Assembly: GCA_947172415.1 (NCBI GenBank)
Contig: OX359190.1
Coordinates: forward strand, 8,804,001 to 8,868,000
Source of the DNA: Chondrosia reniformis
Lineage: Eukaryota > Porifera > Demospongiae > Chondrillida > Chondrillidae
Direction of reading: 5' to 3'
Length of the DNA: 64,000 nt
Numbering within the stretch: position 1 is the first letter of the stretch; each line of letters starts with the position of its first letter. The notes beneath the pieces were generated by a model, which was given only the letters and a program-made list of their open reading frames with translations, was not told the origin of the DNA and did not search any database. Position numbers and translations under genes: made by a program. Positions 47,101 to 58,500 of the stretch are shown here, one piece after another.

Positions 47101-48704
47101 TAAAATCAGATGTCAAATGATGGTAGTCAAAGCTTTAAGATCAGATTTACACCTTAGAATCTTCTATTTTTCAAAATATGTTATAAAGAATCTCAACAAA
47201 CCTCTCCTTATACTGTCTATTTCTCCTCGCTTGTTCCAGTTCTGTGGCAGATCTCTCTGTGTGGAGACAGCTAAGGAGCCAAAGAGACGTCAGAGCACTA
47301 CTCAGAACACGCTGTGGGAGACAACAGAGACCTCTGAAGTTATTATGAGAAAGGATAGCACAGCCAAGGCAGAGGCTGCAGCTAATGGTGAGATCTACGT
47401 ACGTACATATATAATAAACACCAGGCCCTAGCTGCTTGTGTATACATATACATAATTACACCCTAGAAGAGAGCCCATCCTTTGATTCCTTGAGCATCTA
47501 AAATGCAGTTTGGTTATATACGTATGTATCTTTGGTCAAACTTTTTGACCCCAAGGGTATTCATTAACAACCCAACCAAAGATTTAAACCCAATTTCTGT
47601 TTTTAATGTTGAAGGAGTCGGAAGATGTTTCATCTAAAAGATAAGTTTGACACGGTTAGAATGAATCCTCATTTTATTATAATTATTTAAACACATTTGG
47701 ATTTTTCAATGCTTTTTCTTCTTTGTACTACTTACACAGGCTCATCAGAAGAGGATAAGAGACGTGTATCGGTTGGCAGTGCTAGTGTGACCTCCACAAA
47801 GAGACCAATCTACATTACATCATCACGAGATAACATTCTAGCAGAGTCCAGTATTCAGGAGATAGCTGACTCGGGCGGAGATGTATGTTGAGTTGTTAAT
47901 TGCAAAGCTACTCTTAACATTTTAGGACTGTAGGCCCCAGGGAGGAATGGTGTGATCTTGTAGGCTCCAGGGAGGAATGGTGTGATCCTGTAGGCCCCAG
48001 GGAGGAATGGTGTGATCCTGTAGGCCCCAGGGAGGAATGGTGTGATCTTGTAGGCTCCAGGGAGGAATGGTGTGATCCTGTAGGCCCCAGGGAGGAATGG
48101 TGTGATCCTATAGGCCTCAGGGAGGAATGGTGTGATCCTGTAGGCCCCAGGGAGGAATGGTGTGATCCAATAGGCCCCAGGGAGGAATGGTATGATCCAA
48201 TAGGCCCCAGGGAGGAATGGTGTGGTCCTATAGGCCCCAGGGAGGAATGGTGTGATCCAATAGGCCCCAGGGAGGAATGGTATGATCCAATAGGCCCCAG
48301 GGAGGAATGGTGTGGTCCTATAGGCCCCAGGGAGGAATGGTGTGATCCTGTAGGCCCCAGGGAGGAATGGTATGATCCTGTAGGCCCCAGGGAGGAATGG
48401 TATGATCCTGTAGGCCCCAGGGAGGAATGGTGTGATCTCTTCTTACCATTTGACCTATATTCTCCTGTAGAACATTGAGTTACAAGCAGTGTCCGTTTCT
48501 GGTAACAATTCTCTCAAAAGACCAAACACATCCAAAACTGGATCCCTCCCAAGACTTACTAACCTGGATTGGGCATTTGGTGAAAACTTTACAAACTTTC
48601 GTACCCAAGGCAGTGATGAAATGAATCCAGCAGACGATGAGGCTAGTATTACCTCAAACAAGGACGACGATGCAAAGTCTACTGGCACTGAAACCAGTGT
48701 TTAA
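38190..48704 (+). CDS. Adhesion GPCR: Ser/Thr stalk, HormR, GAIN/GPS, 7TM; 18 exons, 965 aa
   Basis: Exons: 38190-38280, 38802-39236, 40045-40199, 41031-41194, 41741-41795, 41980-42175, 42654-42958, 43664-43834, 44185-44276, 44454-44752, 45121-45187, 45749-45818, 46010-46116, 46516-46642, 46832-46870, 47240-47387, 47740-47882, 48471-48704. Phase closes throughout. Exon 1 is a signal peptide (MAMVLSLLFFVVGLSTSS). Exon 2 is a mucin-like stalk ending in a Ser-Pro run. Exon 3 is a hormone-receptor domain (GLSWKPTDIGEIAVVNC ... MCLEEGKWSTP ... C). Exons 4-8 form the GAIN domain ending in the GPS (CKAHHLSLFAVEI); known GPS sites cleave before the third residue of H-L-S/T. TM3 reads CKISNTILQYFIIATFGWLF, typical of family B2, and TM4 GWSAPVV is rebuilt across an intron. 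The tail of about 160 residues is Ser/Thr-rich. Ligand and G protein are unknown. Confidence 0.9.
38578..38752 (-). repeat. Dispersed family 1 copy
   Basis: It carries CTGTCTGACCCAGTGGAGAA, CCAAAGCTCTCTTCAGG and TAGCATGTAGGAAAAT, with a short internal duplication of TTTAGTTCCCC. It ends about 50 nt before exon 2 of the adhesion GPCR. Confidence 0.75.
39180..39222 (+). repeat. CTCTCC hexanucleotide repeat inside a coding exon
   Basis: About seven CTCTCC units encode alternating Ser-Pro at the end of the stalk exon of the adhesion GPCR. A six-base unit cannot shift the frame, so length variation would only alter stalk length. Confidence 0.8.
39237..41030. other. Introns 2 and 3 of the adhesion GPCR
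   Basis: These two introns flank the HormR exon (40045-40199). They are AT-rich with many TACGTA and ACGTAC palindromes. No further exon or recognisable transposon is seen. Confidence 0.4.
43131..43165 (+). mobile_element. Penelope/hammerhead-like repeat core in intron 7
   Basis: The string CTGAAGA, a GGTC-TATT-GACC hairpin, then GAAAC, flanked by TCAG and CTGA, follows the order of a hammerhead ribozyme core as found in Penelope-like elements. One extra A before the hairpin departs from the consensus. The surrounding 43080-43220 is probably a degenerate repeat. Confidence 0.35.
43228..43335. repeat. Foldback element, copy 1
   Basis: Arms CATCATTAAACTCTGGATA and TATCCAGAATTTAATGATG form a hairpin of about 19 bp, followed by a shared tail (TTTAAGATTGGCTTCTTA ... 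TTCCCCTATTTTT). Related copies lie at 44068-44185 and 47100-47175. Confidence 0.6.
43500..43650 (-). repeat. Dispersed family 1 copy
   Basis: It carries GGCCCAGTGGAGAAGAAGAG, CATCCAACTCTCTCTCTAGG and TTCCCTATAGCCC. It ends just before the GPS exon at 43664. Confidence 0.7.
43872..44065 (+). repeat. 16-bp minisatellite, about 12 units
   Basis: The unit CTCTCTACCGCTACAC repeats with few changes inside the intron before the TM1 exon of the adhesion GPCR. It is strongly pyrimidine-rich on the sense strand and ends about 120 nt before the acceptor at 44184. Confidence 0.9.
44068..44185. repeat. Foldback element, copy 2, abutting the TM1 exon
   Basis: Arms CATCATTATTCAACTCTGGAT and ATCCAGAGTCAAATGATGATG form a hairpin, with the same tail as copy 1 (TTTAAGATCAGCTTTTGAGC, TTCCCCTATTTTTC). 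The tail runs directly into the acceptor of exon 9. Confidence 0.6.
45256..45433 (+). repeat. Second copy of the 86-260 repeat
   Basis: About 175 bp match 86-260 with small indels, inside an intron of the adhesion GPCR. It carries no protein frame of note, so it is a non-autonomous dispersed repeat. Confidence 0.75.
46140..46262. repeat. Foldback element with inverted arms
   Basis: Arms around TTGAGCAACAGCAT and ATGTTGCTGTTGCTCAA flank a core TGATGAAGACC ... TTGAAAC. A decayed relative of the core and right arm lies near 3370-3455. Confidence 0.55.
47100..47175. repeat. Foldback-family fragment, copy 3
   Basis: It shares TCAAATGATG, TTTAAGATCAGATT and CTATTTTTCAAA with the copies at 43228 and 44068, and lies in the intron just before the exon at 47240. 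Confidence 0.5.
47929..48437 (+). repeat. 30-bp minisatellite, 17 units
   Basis: The unit (core CCCCAGGGAGGAATGGTGTG) repeats with an exact 30-bp period and only scattered substitutions. It fills nearly all of the last intron of the adhesion GPCR and stops about 34 nt before the final exon. Confidence 0.95.
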
Positions 48705-48985
48705 TTATAGAACACGTAGAATGATATTATACACTTTTTGTTCCTAAGGAGCCCTTTTCATTACATACCCATTTAATTGAAATTTTGCCAATTATTTCCA
48801 CTTTTAAATCATTTGACACAGAAAATTATGTGATCATACTTTTTGGTTATTTATTTCGCATATATATTCATTAGATAATAATAGAAAAAAATGCAGAATT
48901 TGTGTTACACGTATCTAGAAAGGAAAAAAAGGAGAAATTAGAATAATTATAAACACTTGTGGTTCTTATATCTGATGTCAGTAAA
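48705..48985. other. Short spacer between adhesion GPCR and TMA16
   Basis: Fewer than 300 nt separate the receptor stop from the proposed TMA16 start, so the 3' UTR and the next promoter are packed together. No AATAAA is seen; AATAAT occurs near 48877. Confidence 0.3.
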
Positions 48986-51900
48986 ATGGTGATTTGCATT
49001 TGTACATATATACTACTGATATTCTCTACTAATCGAATGAAGCCCTTCCACTCCCCATTATAGCCTAAAGTTAAAAAGGCGAAGCAGAAACACGTTGTCA
49101 AAGTGGTCCACCCGCAATCGAGAAGAGCGGCTCAGATGACAAGGAAGGTGCAAAGAAAGGAACGAATTGACATGTAAGAGCTTGTAACGTGCGTTATTAT
49201 AGTCGATACTTCTCCCTATAGAAGCCAGTTCTTAATACATTGAATATGTGTATATATATAGTACTAGCAGTGTCCAGTTTAATTAAAAATTATCTTTATT
49301 TGCTAATTCTTTTGAAGATCATAATTATATTCATTACCACTTACTGCATCATAATTCCTTTTAGACAAAAAACTGAACACAAGAAACTAGTTTCGCAGAA
49401 AGGTGCAGTGAGTGTTGTATAGTCATTAGTGCACATTTGAGTGCAGTGAGTGTTGTATAGTCATTAGTGCACATTTGAGTGCGGTGAGTGTTGTACAGTC
49501 ATTAGTGCACATTTGAGTGCAGTGAGTGTTGTAGTCATTAGTGCACATTTGAGTGCAGTGAGTGTTGTAGTCATTAGTGCACATTTGAGTGCAGTGAGTG
49601 TTGTAGTCATTAATGCACATTTGAGTGCAGTGAGTGTTGTATAGTCATTAGTGCACATTTGAGTGCAGTGAGTGTTGTATAGTCATTAGTGCACATTTGA
49701 GTGCGGTGAGTGTTGTATAGTCATTAGTGCACATTTGAGTGCGGTGAGTGTTGTATAGTCATTAGTGCACATTTGAGTGCAGTGAGTGTTGTACAATCAT
49801 TAGTGCACATTTGAGTGCAGTGAGTGTTGTATAGTCATTAGTGCACATTTGAGTGCAGTGAGTGTTGTATAGTCATTAGTGCACATTTGAGTGCAGTGAG
49901 TGTTGTACAATCATTAGTGCACATTTGAGTGCAGTGAGTGTTGTATAGTCAATAGAGCACATTTGAGTGCGGTGAGTGTTGTATAGTCATTAGTGCACAT
50001 TTGAGTGCAGTGAGTGTTGTATAGTCATTAGTGCACATTTGAGTGTGGTAGGATGTACAGGAGATTATAGAGCTCAGAAGCCTACCCCAGTGGCTAATGG
50101 GATAGTCTTGTGAGCCAGACCACTATCCTGCCTCCATACTTAAGTGAATATGGAGGCAGGATAGCGGTCTGGCTCACGAGACTACTAATGTGTGGCATCA
50201 CTCCACCTTTTTGTAGCAGTGTAATTAATAGTCATCATTATATAAGTCATCAATTGTAATGGAGGCATGAGTAACTATATCAAGACAGATATATAACATT
50301 ATATTGGACTTTAAAATAATGAGTAAATTCTAGCTTATATACTCTCCAGATCTGATAGTGTCCTGTATCCCGGATTCACTGCAAACATATACATTTTACA
50401 TACATGCTATAAGAGGAGATGTGAATGGAGCATTGCTGTTGAGATTGTAGCTCAGTGGTAGAGAGCACTGGTGGTCAAAGCCATCTGTCCTGGGTTTGAT
50501 TCCCAATAACTGCTTCTTTGCTTCATCTACCTTGACTGTGATTCCTTGCTGTTTGTTATTACTGTGATTACATAGAGAATTATACTGTAAACATACATCT
50601 GCCATTCATGTAATTGTTGGGTAATTTATACTGTAAGCATGCCTATAGTCTATATAAAATAGTGAATGTCCAAGTTTGACTCTTTATTCTTTACAGTTGC
50701 TAAGTTACTGTGGTTTAGAGAGAGGTTAGATGAAAGTAAAACATGTCTTACTTTATCAGAAGTGACAGAACTAATTGAAGAGTAAGACCCTGTGAGATAA
50801 ATATACTAGATATACATATTGACATTCATACACCATTATGAATATACTACACCCTTATGAATATAATTACTTCACCATTATGAATATAATTACTACACCC
50901 TTATGAATATTATGCACACTTACAGTATACAGTACATATACTTGCAGAAAGGTCTCAGTAACTGATTCATTTCATAAACAGAAGAGATATCTGGTTATTA
51001 CATACTTAAACCTGTTAATTGCACAATTTCCCTCAGGTCTGTAGTTATGCATTTAAAAGGAGTCCACTGTATATAGTTCATTTCAATAGTATTAACAACA
51101 CTTCTCATATTTTGCATCCTAACTTACTAGTACATGTACACTGGAAATGGGCTGGGTCTTGATTATCAGCTTGTACTGATGAAGAGAATCACCACTAATT
51201 AAGAATGTACACTGATTATTTGTTGTAGTTAGTTTAAGAGGGAGAACATGGGAGAGGCATTGCTGTGGCAGTTGTAGCTCAGTGGCAGAGCAACTGGTGG
51301 TCATAACCAGCTGTCCTGGGTTCGATTCCCAGCAATTGCTTCTTTCGTGTTTTTCCCTCTTTATGATGTTTCATTGATTATTACTTGTGGTTTGATTATC
51401 ACATCGATTATTCATGCACCCTTCAAACTCTAATAGGTGGCTACCTATGAATATTGATTATTTCCTTTACTGGCCCCTATTTCTTCACTTCTCCATTTTG
51501 TTCAGACATCTTCATAGATTTGATGATGAGCTGAAGACCATTGATATTGTAAACAACCTACCCCATCGCCATGGTAACCAGCAAAGTAGCAGAAAGGATG
51601 TCATTATAGCAGCCATTGAGAAGGAGAGAGAAATGTTTGAAACCTCTGGATTTGGTAACTTCATTTGTATAGTGTTAACTGATATAGAACCGTTGTACCT
51701 AGTTAGCATTGGTTATAAGTGATTAATTGATAGCTGATACAAATGATGATAAAATACTTTCACATAAACAGCTGAATTGTACTCTTTATCTTCAAACCTG
51801 TAGAAGGTAGTTAACTATGTATTTTTACATGCACATACTTTTAGAAGCTCCAGATCTGTTGGAACCAAAGAAGTATGAGACTTTCAAGTTAGTATTCAAG

Positions 51901-52036
51901 TGCTGATATGCATTGCAACCTTTGAAGGTATTCCATTCTCTGTTGGTGTGCATGTATTAGAAATTGGAATGGAGAAGAACACTTGATGCAGAATATTCCT
52001 TTGAGAAGATATAAGCCACTTGTTCAGCGTTCCTGA
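48986..52036 (+). CDS. TMA16: TMA16, translation machinery-associated protein 16, 7 exons, 167 aa
   Basis: Exons 49064-49173, 49365-49402, 50697-50781, 51506-51654, 51845-51887 and 51961-52036 join in frame. Matches to the family are dense: VVHPQSRRAAQMTRKVQRKE (human VIHPYSRKAAQITR), KLLWFRERLDE, ELIEEHLHRFDDELKTIDIV, a basic stretch then IAAIEKEREMFETSGFEAPDLL, and a final F-K-x-W-N ... NIPLRRYKP. TMA16 is a ribosome-biogenesis factor that associates with pre-60S particles. It is shorter than human TMA16 (about 203 aa), mostly at the C-terminus. The first exon is a guess: ATG 48986-48988 directly followed by a GT donor would supply just the initiator Met, because the next exon has an in-frame TAG at its acceptor. 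Confidence 0.85.
49403..50047 (+). repeat. 38-bp minisatellite starting at the TMA16 exon 3 donor, about 17 units
   Basis: The unit (core CAGTGAGTGTTGTATAGTC, then ATTAGTGCACATTTGA) repeats with 36-38 bp spacing. The first unit begins at the splice donor of the exon ending 49402, so each unit repeats a GTGAGT donor-like hexamer. Confidence 0.9.
50096..50190. repeat. Long near-perfect hairpin in TMA16 intron
   Basis: Two arms of about 38 nt (GTCTTGTGAGCCAGACC ... CTGCCTCCATA and its inverse) are separated by about ten bases. Only a few positions mismatch. It is a foldback element or a decayed MITE. Confidence 0.8.
50430..50530 (+). mobile_element. tRNA-derived SINE, divergent copy
   Basis: It has an A box (TAGCTCAGTGGTAGAGAG) and a B box (GGTTTGATTCC) in tRNA spacing, followed by the tail seen in the copies at 30065 and 51172. 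It is not a working tRNA, because the acceptor stem does not pair. Confidence 0.7.
51172..51414 (+). mobile_element. tRNA-derived SINE, near-identical to copy at 30065
   Basis: About 240 bp match the element at 30065-30303 with very few differences. The tRNA-like part has TAGCTCAGTGGCAGAGC, the box B GGTTCGATTCC, and a tail with TATGATGTTTCATTG and TTTGATTATCACATCG. It lies in a TMA16 intron just before exon 5. Confidence 0.8.
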
Positions 52037-52533
52037 TAGAACACAGTCTTTACACTTTCATTTGTTGTAATGTTTTCCTTTCTCTGATTTGGTAATGTAT
52101 ACGATTATGGTAATTGTTGTTATAGCTAAATATAGTAGCCTGAAAGGGACAAATGAAGGGACATCCCCTGATTACCACACAGATCTTCAAGAAGACTTCT
52201 ACTTTGTTATTCTAGGTCTACTTTTAGTAGGACTGATTTAGAGATTCAAAGACAGCTTTTGCGACAGTAGATAGTGAATGTCAATGTTGAGTCGATTATT
52301 TTCCAATCAGACTATAAGGGGACAGGTAACTAGCATAGTTTATATAGAAATAAATGCAAATTGGCTATAGTTTCACTTCCATCATTATATTTGACCTAAG
52401 TATTCTACTGTAATGTTAATTATATAGACATACCAATAGACTATAAAATAAAATCCTCTTTTTTGAAGGGGACTTGGTCATATTATAATAATCTCACTGT
52501 ATATTTTAATTTGATACATTTTTGTAGGAAGTG

Positions 52534-55500
52534 ATGCAGTCCAGTACTTCAGAAACAGCTGTACAAGTTGGAGGACAATCTAAAGACAGTGAAGCTCTAA
52601 ATTTATTGCATCAGTTTACTAGTGAAATGGAGGGTAAACTGACAAGACAGGATAATGTGATTAGGTAGGTAGTTACTCAGTTTGATAAATAAGGGAGATA
52701 ATGGATTTACAAGATTTTAAGTTTTGTGTACTGTTACTATTATATAACTCCATCTACATATCATTTTAGTTTTATATATTAGGAGCTTTCAAATGACTAC
52801 CATGGATATATCAATCAATCAATCAATTAATCATGCAGTTTTGTAGATCCGCTCTTCTCCTCATGCAGTAGGAGGTCGATGTTATGTACAATAATAAAAA
52901 TACTTAAATTATATCAGTTACTATAGGAATATAGACTGTTCTGTATAATAATATATAGGCAAAAATCATTAAGTATTCTTTTCCTTGGCCGTCCTCTTGG
53001 TCTTCCTCAATCACTCTTCTCACCAACCTCTCCTGTAGCATTTCCTCAATCTTCTTCCTCCAGTCATTCTTCTTCCTATCTGCCACTTCCAGTACTGCTT
53101 CAACCCCCAGCCTTCTTCTATAATGTCTTCATGGATACAGTATATCATGAAATAATCTAATCTAAATTAGCTCTGTATTTACAGACATTTGAAGTTATGG
53201 TTTAAGAAATCTATGCACCTATGTACATACGTATATATTACATGTACACCTTCAAACTCGTATATACATAGTCATTAGATTTTTAGTTTAATACATCAAT
53301 GGATATGTCTTGTATACATGTGCTCCTTTTGCTAGTGAAATGAAGGCTGGGGAAGTGGAGCAGAAAAAGAAGATAGAAGAGCTTTCAGCAGAAAATGCCG
53401 AACTGAAGAATGATAGGAAGATACAGAATAATGTTAATAGGTAAGGAATGATTGGATACATTTCAGAATGACTAGTGTGCCATTTATAATCATATTCACA
53501 TTATGAAGTTCCTTATGATGATAACATGTATATACATTGTGTATGCATATTTCAGTAACCTTAAACTTTCAGTAGTTTAACTCATATACAAGAGACTTTA
53601 ATGTAGATACCTATATAAGTATTATAATATGCCCTACACTCAATACACATACAATATAACTAGTACACTGATTGGTATTGTTTTTGTAATGCTTTGTATT
53701 TAATGGTTCATATGGGTACATACATGTACTATATATTTCTTTTCATATATACGTACCTTCCTATTTACAGTAATTATTAATCAATGGATGCAAACCTTCA
53801 CATACTCCTAATATTGATAATATACGTATGTTGTGTATACTTAGTTGTACAACATACTGAGCTAAGTTAATGCATAAGTAGATAACCAGTGTATGTGTTA
53901 TCATATTCATTTCTTCTTTTTTATCATGCTGTTAGGAGGTTGAATTGTCTATTAGAGTGAGTTTATTATAAAGAGATGAAGCATGCAGTATTATGTACAG
54001 TATGTAGTGGAGTCTTCCAATGAAGTGCTGGACACCTTCATTCCGGCTCACACTTTATTTTCCATCACCATGATATCTATTCTATTGATCCCTATGAAGT
54101 ACGTATATACAGTAATATGTTAACCGTACTTGAGTGAACATTGGCATGTTCTTGCTCTGTGTGAATGAATACTATAGTGTATTACATGTAGACAGAAGGT
54201 TTATATTGTATTCCTCCTTTTCCTCTTATTCTTACTTGTGTAGGGATGTAGAGAATAGAAACAGGTAAGTTATTAAGTTATGTTTTGATATCCATTTGGT
54301 TTTTCATGAAATTACCTGTTATAGTTTAACTCTACTATTATAGTAAATGCATAGTGTTTTAGTCGTACTTGAAGTTACACTTGATAAAATAGTGAAGCAT
54401 GCAGTATTATGTACAGTAGGTAGTGGAGTCGTCCAATGAAGTGCTGGACACCTTCATTCCGGCTCACACTTTATTTTCCATCACCATGATATCTATTCTA
54501 TTGATCCCTATGAAGTACGTATATACAGTAATATGTTAACCGTACTTGAGTGAACATTGGCATGTTCTTGCTCTGTGTGAATGAATACTATAGTGTATTA
54601 CATGTAGACAGAAGGTTTATATTGTATTTCTCCTTTTCCTCTTATTCTTACTTGTGTAGGGATGTAGAGAGGAGAAACCTGTAAGTTTGGCATTAAATTA
54701 TCCATTTGGTTTGTCATGTCACTTGTTAACTATTACAGTAAATACGTAGTATTTACGTAAGTCGTACTTGAAGTTACACTTGATGAACTGGTGTAACATG
54801 CAGTAAGATAGTATATAGTAGTTACGTATTACGTACTAGTATATTAGTATTCACATATATATATATATATATATAATGTCATATTCCATACTTACGTATA
54901 GAGATGAGGTCTACAATAGTATGTATATGTACATACTTAGCCATAAGTCCATTGGAGTACTGTAATTCTAGTCCACACTCCATTATATTAATCATGTTGA
55001 TATTCTGTTGAACCTTATGATTGGATACCTTTCAGAATTTTTAATTCCATGAGAATAATTGTTAGTTTAACTCTAATAGTTCTATTAAAGTCATTTTCTA
55101 TAAATATATGTACATATTCATTTATATACGTAGGTCTTATACTTGAGGTTGTAATATATACCAAAATGACTCCTCCTTCTCACAGTCATTCCATGAATCC
55201 TACAAGCAAGGGTGTTGTATGATTCAATGCATATATAGCTAATGCTTCACTGTGTAACATCCCTTTCTTGTTTCTGTGCTTTTTGTGCCATCCCTACATC
55301 TTCACTATTTTTGTAGAAATTTTTTATTGTTCTCTAGTATAATATGCCCTACACTCAATACACATACAATATAGCTAGTACACTGATTGGTATTGTTTTT
55401 GTAATGCTTTGTATTTAATGGTTCATATAGGTACATACATGTACTATATATTCCTTTTCATATATACGTATCTTCCTATTTACAGTGATTATTAATCAAT

Positions 55501-58500
55501 GGATGCAAACCTTCATGTACTCCTAATACTAATAATATACATACGTTGTGTATACTTAGTTGTACAACATACTGAGCTAAGTTAATGCATAAGTAGATAT
55601 CCAGTGTATGTGTTATCATATTTATTTCTTCTTTTTTATCATGCTGTTAGGAGCTTGATTTGTCAATTAGAGTGAGTTTATTATAAAGAGATGAAACATA
55701 CAGTATTATGTACAGTAGGTAGTAGAGTCTTCCAATGAAGTGCTGGACACCTTCATTCCAGCTCACACTTTATTTTCCATCACCATGATATCTATTCTAT
55801 TGATCCCTATGAAGTACGTATATACAGTAATATGTTAACCGTACTTCTGTGAACATTGGCATGTTCTTGCTCTGTGTGAATGAATACTAAAGAGTATTAC
55901 ATGTAGACGGAAGGTTTATATTGTATTTCTCCTTTTCCTCATATTCTTACTTGTGTAGGGATGCAGAGAATAGAAACAGGTAAGTTATTAAAGTATGTTT
56001 TGATATCCATTTTCATGAGATTACCTGTTATGTTTTGATATCCATTTGGTTTTTCATGAAATTACCTGTTATAGTTTAACTCTACTATTATAGTAAATGC
56101 ATAGTGTTTTAGTCGTACTTGAAGTTACACTTGATAAAATAGTGAAGCATGCAGTATTATGTACAGTAGGTAGTGGAGTCGTCCAATGAAGTGCTGGACA
56201 CCTTCATTCCGGCTCACACTTTATTTTCCATCACCATGATATCTATTCTATTGATCCCTATGAAGTACGTATATACAGTAATATGTTAACCGTACTTGAG
56301 TGAACATTGGCATGTTCTTGCTCTGTGTGAATGAATACTAAAGAGTATTACATGTAGACGGAAGGTTTATATTGTATTTCTCCTTTTCCTCTTATTCTTA
56401 CTTGTGTAGTGAGACAGAGAAGAGAAACAGGTAAGTTATTAAAGTATGTTTTGATATCCATTTTCATGAGATTACCTGTTATAGTTTAACTCTACTATTA
56501 TAGTAAATGCATAGTGTTTAAGTTGTACTTGAAATTACACTTGATAAAGTGGTGTAACATGCAGTATTATGTAGTATAGTAGTTACTACATAGTATATTA
56601 GTATTCACATATATATATATAATGTCATATTCCATACGTACGTATAGAGATGAGGTCTACAATAGGTATATACTGTATATATACATACTTAGCCATAAGT
56701 CCATTGGAGTACTGTAATTCTAGTCCACACTCCATTATATTAATCATGTCGATATTCTGTTGAACCTTATGATTGGATACCTTTTATACATTTATATTCA
56801 TTAGTTTTACATTCTAGTAATTCAATGGATATAAAGGTATGTGTAATATCTTTGGAGATAGTTACTGTAGTACCCAATCACAGTGTACCACCTCAATAAC
56901 CAAGATACACGTGGTTATACAATAGACACTACGTACGGACCTATGGATCTATTAAGAGTAACTATATAAGTACTACTTTTCTTTAGAGGGGTCACAGTAC
57001 AGTATATAGTATAGAATTTAATAAAGAGGTGAAGCATCCAATAATATGTAGAATGTATAGCCAATAAAGTAGTTGTACGTAAGGGGGTAACTCTAGTCCA
57101 TACTTCATTTTTTATAGTGATCACATTGATATTCTATTTAACTTTATAATTGGATACCTTTCAGAATGAACCTCTTGTTTTAATTCCATGAGAATAATTG
57201 TTAGTTTAACTCTAATAGTTCTATTAAAGTCATTTTCTATAAATATACATATTCATTTATATACGTAGGTCTTATACTTGAGGTTGTAATATATACCAAA
57301 ATGACTCCTCCTTCTCACAGTCATTCCATGAATCCTACAAGCAAGGGTGTTGTATGATTCAATGCATATAAAGCTAATGCTTCACTGTGTAACATCCCTT
57401 TCTTGTTTCTGTGCTTTTTGTGCCATCCCTACATCTTCACTATTTTTGTAGAAATTTTTTATTGTTCTCTAGTATAATATGCCCTACACTCAATACACAT
57501 ACAATGTAGCTAGTACACTGATTGGTATTGTTTTTGTAATGCTTTGTATTTAATGGTTCATATAGGTACATACATGTACTATATATTCCTTTTCATATAT
57601 ACATACCTTCATATTTACAGTGATTATTAATCAATGGATGCAAACCTTCATGTACTCCTAATATTGATAATATACATATGTTGTGTATACTTATATAGTT
57701 GTACAACATACTGAGCGCTAAGTTAATACATAAGTAGATATTCAGTGTATATGTTATCATATTCATTTCTTCTTTTTTTACCATGCTGTTAGGAGCTTGG
57801 AGCATCAAATAGTGTGAGTTTATTATAAAGAGATGAAGCATGTAGTATTATGTATGTACGTAGGTAGTGGAGTCTTCCAATGAAGTGCTGGACACCTTCA
57901 TTCCGGCTCACACTATATTTTTCTATCACCATGATATCTATTCTATTGATTCCTATGAAGTATACATATATACAGTAATATGTTAACTGTACTTGAGTGA
58001 ACATTGGCATGTTTCTGCTCTGTGTGAATGAATATACTATAGTGTATTACATGTAGCAATGCACAGAGGAGAAACCAGTTAGTTTGGCATTAAATTATGT
58101 TTTGATATCCATTTTGGTTTTTCATGAGATTACCTGTTAGTTTAACTATTACAGTAAATACATAGTGTTTAAGTTGTACTTGAAGTTACACTTGATAAAA
58201 TGATGAAGCATGCAGCATTATGTACAGTAGGTAGTGGAGTCGTCCAATGAAGTACTGGACAACTTCATTCCGGTTCACACTTTATTTTCCATCACCATGA
58301 TATCTATTCTATTGATCCCTATGAAGTATATACAGTAATATGTTAACTATACTTGAGTGAACATTGGCATGTTCTTGCATGCTCTGTGTGAATGAATACT
58401 GAAGAGTATTACTTGTAGACACAAGGTTTATATTGTATTTCTCCTTTTCCTCTTATTCTTACTTGTGTAGGGATGTAGAGATTAGAAACCAGTAAGTTAG

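Noticed and set aside
47929..48437. CRISPR-like array
   Set aside because: The repeats are head-to-tail without unique spacers, in a eukaryotic intron; this is a minisatellite.
49426..49658. Minus-strand repeat protein rich in Cys, Asn and His
   Set aside because: It is a translation of the 38-bp minisatellite in the TMA16 intron.
51260..51345. tRNA gene
   Set aside because: Same reason: a repeat copy of the SINE head without a closing acceptor stem.
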